A DNA stretch of 6,770 bases. Source: Candidatus Methanoperedens sp. GTDB taxonomy: Archaea > Halobacteriota > Methanosarcinia > Methanosarcinales > Methanoperedenaceae. How positions within the stretch are numbered: the stretch's first letter is position 1; each line of letters begins with the position of its first letter. This document shows positions 5,599-6,770 of the stretch, in pieces. The DNA lies in assembly GCA_023249275.1 (NCBI GenBank), contig JAHFCV010000109.1, positions 1,445-8,214 on the forward strand, written 5' to 3'. The notes under the pieces are model-generated. The model was not told where the DNA came from. It saw only the letters and a program-made list of their open reading frames with translations, and did not search any database. The translations under genes and the position numbers were made by a program.

Positions 5599-6770
5599 CT
5601 ATCCAACCTTCTCCCTCACCATCTCCACACCCTTCGCGAGCGCCTCCTCAATCCTCGTGGCATCCGTCCCCCCGCCCTGCGCTATCCCCGGCTTCCCGCC
5701 GCCGCCCCCGCCCACGAGCTTTGACATCTCGCGCACGATGACACCCGAATTCACACCCATCTTCTGGGCGCGCTCGCCTGCCGCAACCACAAGCTTCACA
5801 CCTCCGAGGTCGCTTGCAAGAATCGCCACAACATCATCGTTCTTGCTGAATTCGGTGGCTGCCTTGATAAGCTCCTCCACATCTGCATGAGGGATTTTCT
5901 TTGATAGCACCTTCAAGCCGTTTATTTCCAGAGCGTCGCCCATCATCGCCTTCACCCTTGCCTCAGCCAGCTCAGCCTTCAGGCGCTCGTTCTCTTTCTT
6001 AAAGTCCTTCCATTCATCAAAGAACCTATTCACGGTATCAGGAAGCTGGTCTGGAGAAACACGAAGCGCCTCTGAGGCACTATTTAGCAATTCGTCCCTC
6101 TCCTGCATCCGCTTCACAGCCGCCTCGCCAGCCGAGAACTCGATGCGCTCCACGCCGTCCTGTATCCTCTCGGTCTTGATTAGCTTGATAGGTCCGATAA
6201 GCCCCGTATTAGAAACATGCGTCCCGCCGCATGCTTCCACATCATTACCCACGCGCAGGATGCGTATCTCCTTTCCTGGAGGCACGCCGCCCTGGTACAG
6301 CACAAACCCGTATTGCTTTTCAGCCTCCACCCTGTCCATCCAGTCAATAAAAACCGGCTCGTTTTTCATCACAGCCCTGTTGGCAAGCAGTTCAATTTCC
6401 CTGAACTCATCATCAGTAATCCGTTTATAATGCGTGAGGTCAAGCCTCGCCCTGTCCGTGGACTTCTGCGCGCCGGTCTGCCAGATATGTTTTCCAAGAA
6501 CGGTTTTGGCAGACTCGTTCACGATATGCGTGGCTGTATGGTGCCTCATATGCGCAAGGCGGCGCTCCCAGTCGATTTTCCCTTTTACGACATCGCCTTT
6601 CTTAAACCCGAAATCAGAATCGGTCTCATGGACTATGACTCCATTGATATTCTGTGCGTCCACTACGTTTGCAACATAATCATTGACCGAAAGCGTCCCG
6701 TGGTCAGCAGGCTGTCCGCCGCCTTCAGGATAGAACATTGTTTTGTCAAGTATTACATTGTTTTCAATAA
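5599..6770 (-). CDS. alaS: Alanyl-tRNA synthetase, editing and C-terminal domains (5'-truncated by window)
   Basis: AlaRS charges tRNA-Ala and clears mischarged Ser or Gly. The frame is open to the right edge (IENNVILDKT precedes the first in-window Met at 6738), so the catalytic and tRNA-recognition domains lie outside. Counting that Met as 1, FYPEGGGQPAD begins the editing domain. Its zinc-site residues are H67 and H71 (HTATH) with C170 and H174 (CGGTH), so editing should be active. QGGVPPGKEIRI before CGGTH is the archaeal style. A coiled-coil-like segment (about 210-268, KKENERLKAELAEARVKA) leads to the C-Ala domain with the glycine-rich GGGGGGKPGIAQGGG (about 344-358). The protein ends VREKVG. 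It converges on the lipoprotein gene, stop codons separated by only 16 bases, leaving no room for separate terminators. Confidence 0.97.
   Translation of the reverse strand, partial: IENNVILDKTMFYPEGGGQPADHGTLSVNDYVANVVDAQNINGVIVHETDSDFGFKKGDVVKGKIDWERRLAHMRHHTATHIVNESAKTVLGKHIWQTGAQKSTDRARLDLTHYKRITDDEFREIELLANRAVMKNEPVFIDWMDRVEAEKQYGFVLYQGGVPPGKEIRILRVGNDVEACGGTHVSNTGLIGPIKLIKTERIQDGVERIEFSAGEAAVKRMQERDELLNSASEALRVSPDQLPDTVNRFFDEWKDFKKENERLKAELAEARVKAMMGDALEINGLKVLSKKIPHADVEELIKAATEFSKNDDVVAILASDLGGVKLVVAAGERAQKMGVNSGVIVREMSKLVGGGGGGKPGIAQGGGTDATRIEEALAKGVEMVREKVG

Overview
The window looks like a piece of an archaeal chromosome, most likely from a methanogen or methanotroph of the Methanosarcinales/ANME-2 type. 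This placement is an inference. It rests on a stand-alone Elp3 with the compact Cys-X4-Cys-X2-Cys cluster, a short (453-residue) class-II amidotransferase asparagine synthetase, an alanyl-tRNA synthetase C-terminus of archaeal flavour, and TATA-box-like promoters. One gene (asnB) appears to be leaderless, while its neighbours use Shine-Dalgarno sites. No rRNA, tRNA, CRISPR array or transposase is visible.

Layout. Bases 1-1388 (+) hold the C-terminal 460 or so residues of Elp3, a tRNA wobble-uridine modification enzyme cut by the left edge. It converges on a NIF3/YbgI-family dinuclear-metal protein (1483-2208, -). Between their 3' ends lies a striking symmetric element built from six CGAACT/AGTTCG units at one-helical-turn spacing (1405-1473). 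Bases about 2226-3420 form a visibly AT-rich accessory stretch. It starts with a palindrome in a divergent promoter, then has a small gene that seems to change reading frame (2315-2519), a small PD-(D/E)XK nuclease-like protein (2526-2915) and a RelB/Phd-RelE type toxin-antitoxin pair (2970-3414). Bases 3480-4841 (+) encode asparagine synthetase B with a likely leaderless promoter. A second, degenerate copy of the CGAACT element overlaps its stop codon (about 4825-4876). A secreted, lipid-anchored protein of unknown function follows (5019-5582, +). It converges, with only 16 bases between, on the C-terminal half of alanyl-tRNA synthetase (5599-6770, -), which is cut by the right edge.

How the genes relate. 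Elp3, AlaRS and AsnB are housekeeping functions (tRNA modification, tRNA charging and editing, asparagine supply). They are not in one operon: orientations alternate and the intergenic regions have their own signals. The AT-rich block between nif3 and asnB looks like an insertion of accessory genes. The most unusual features are the two related palindromic elements, whose hairpins differ by a compensatory base-pair change, and the apparent frame switch in the small gene that precedes the nuclease-like gene.
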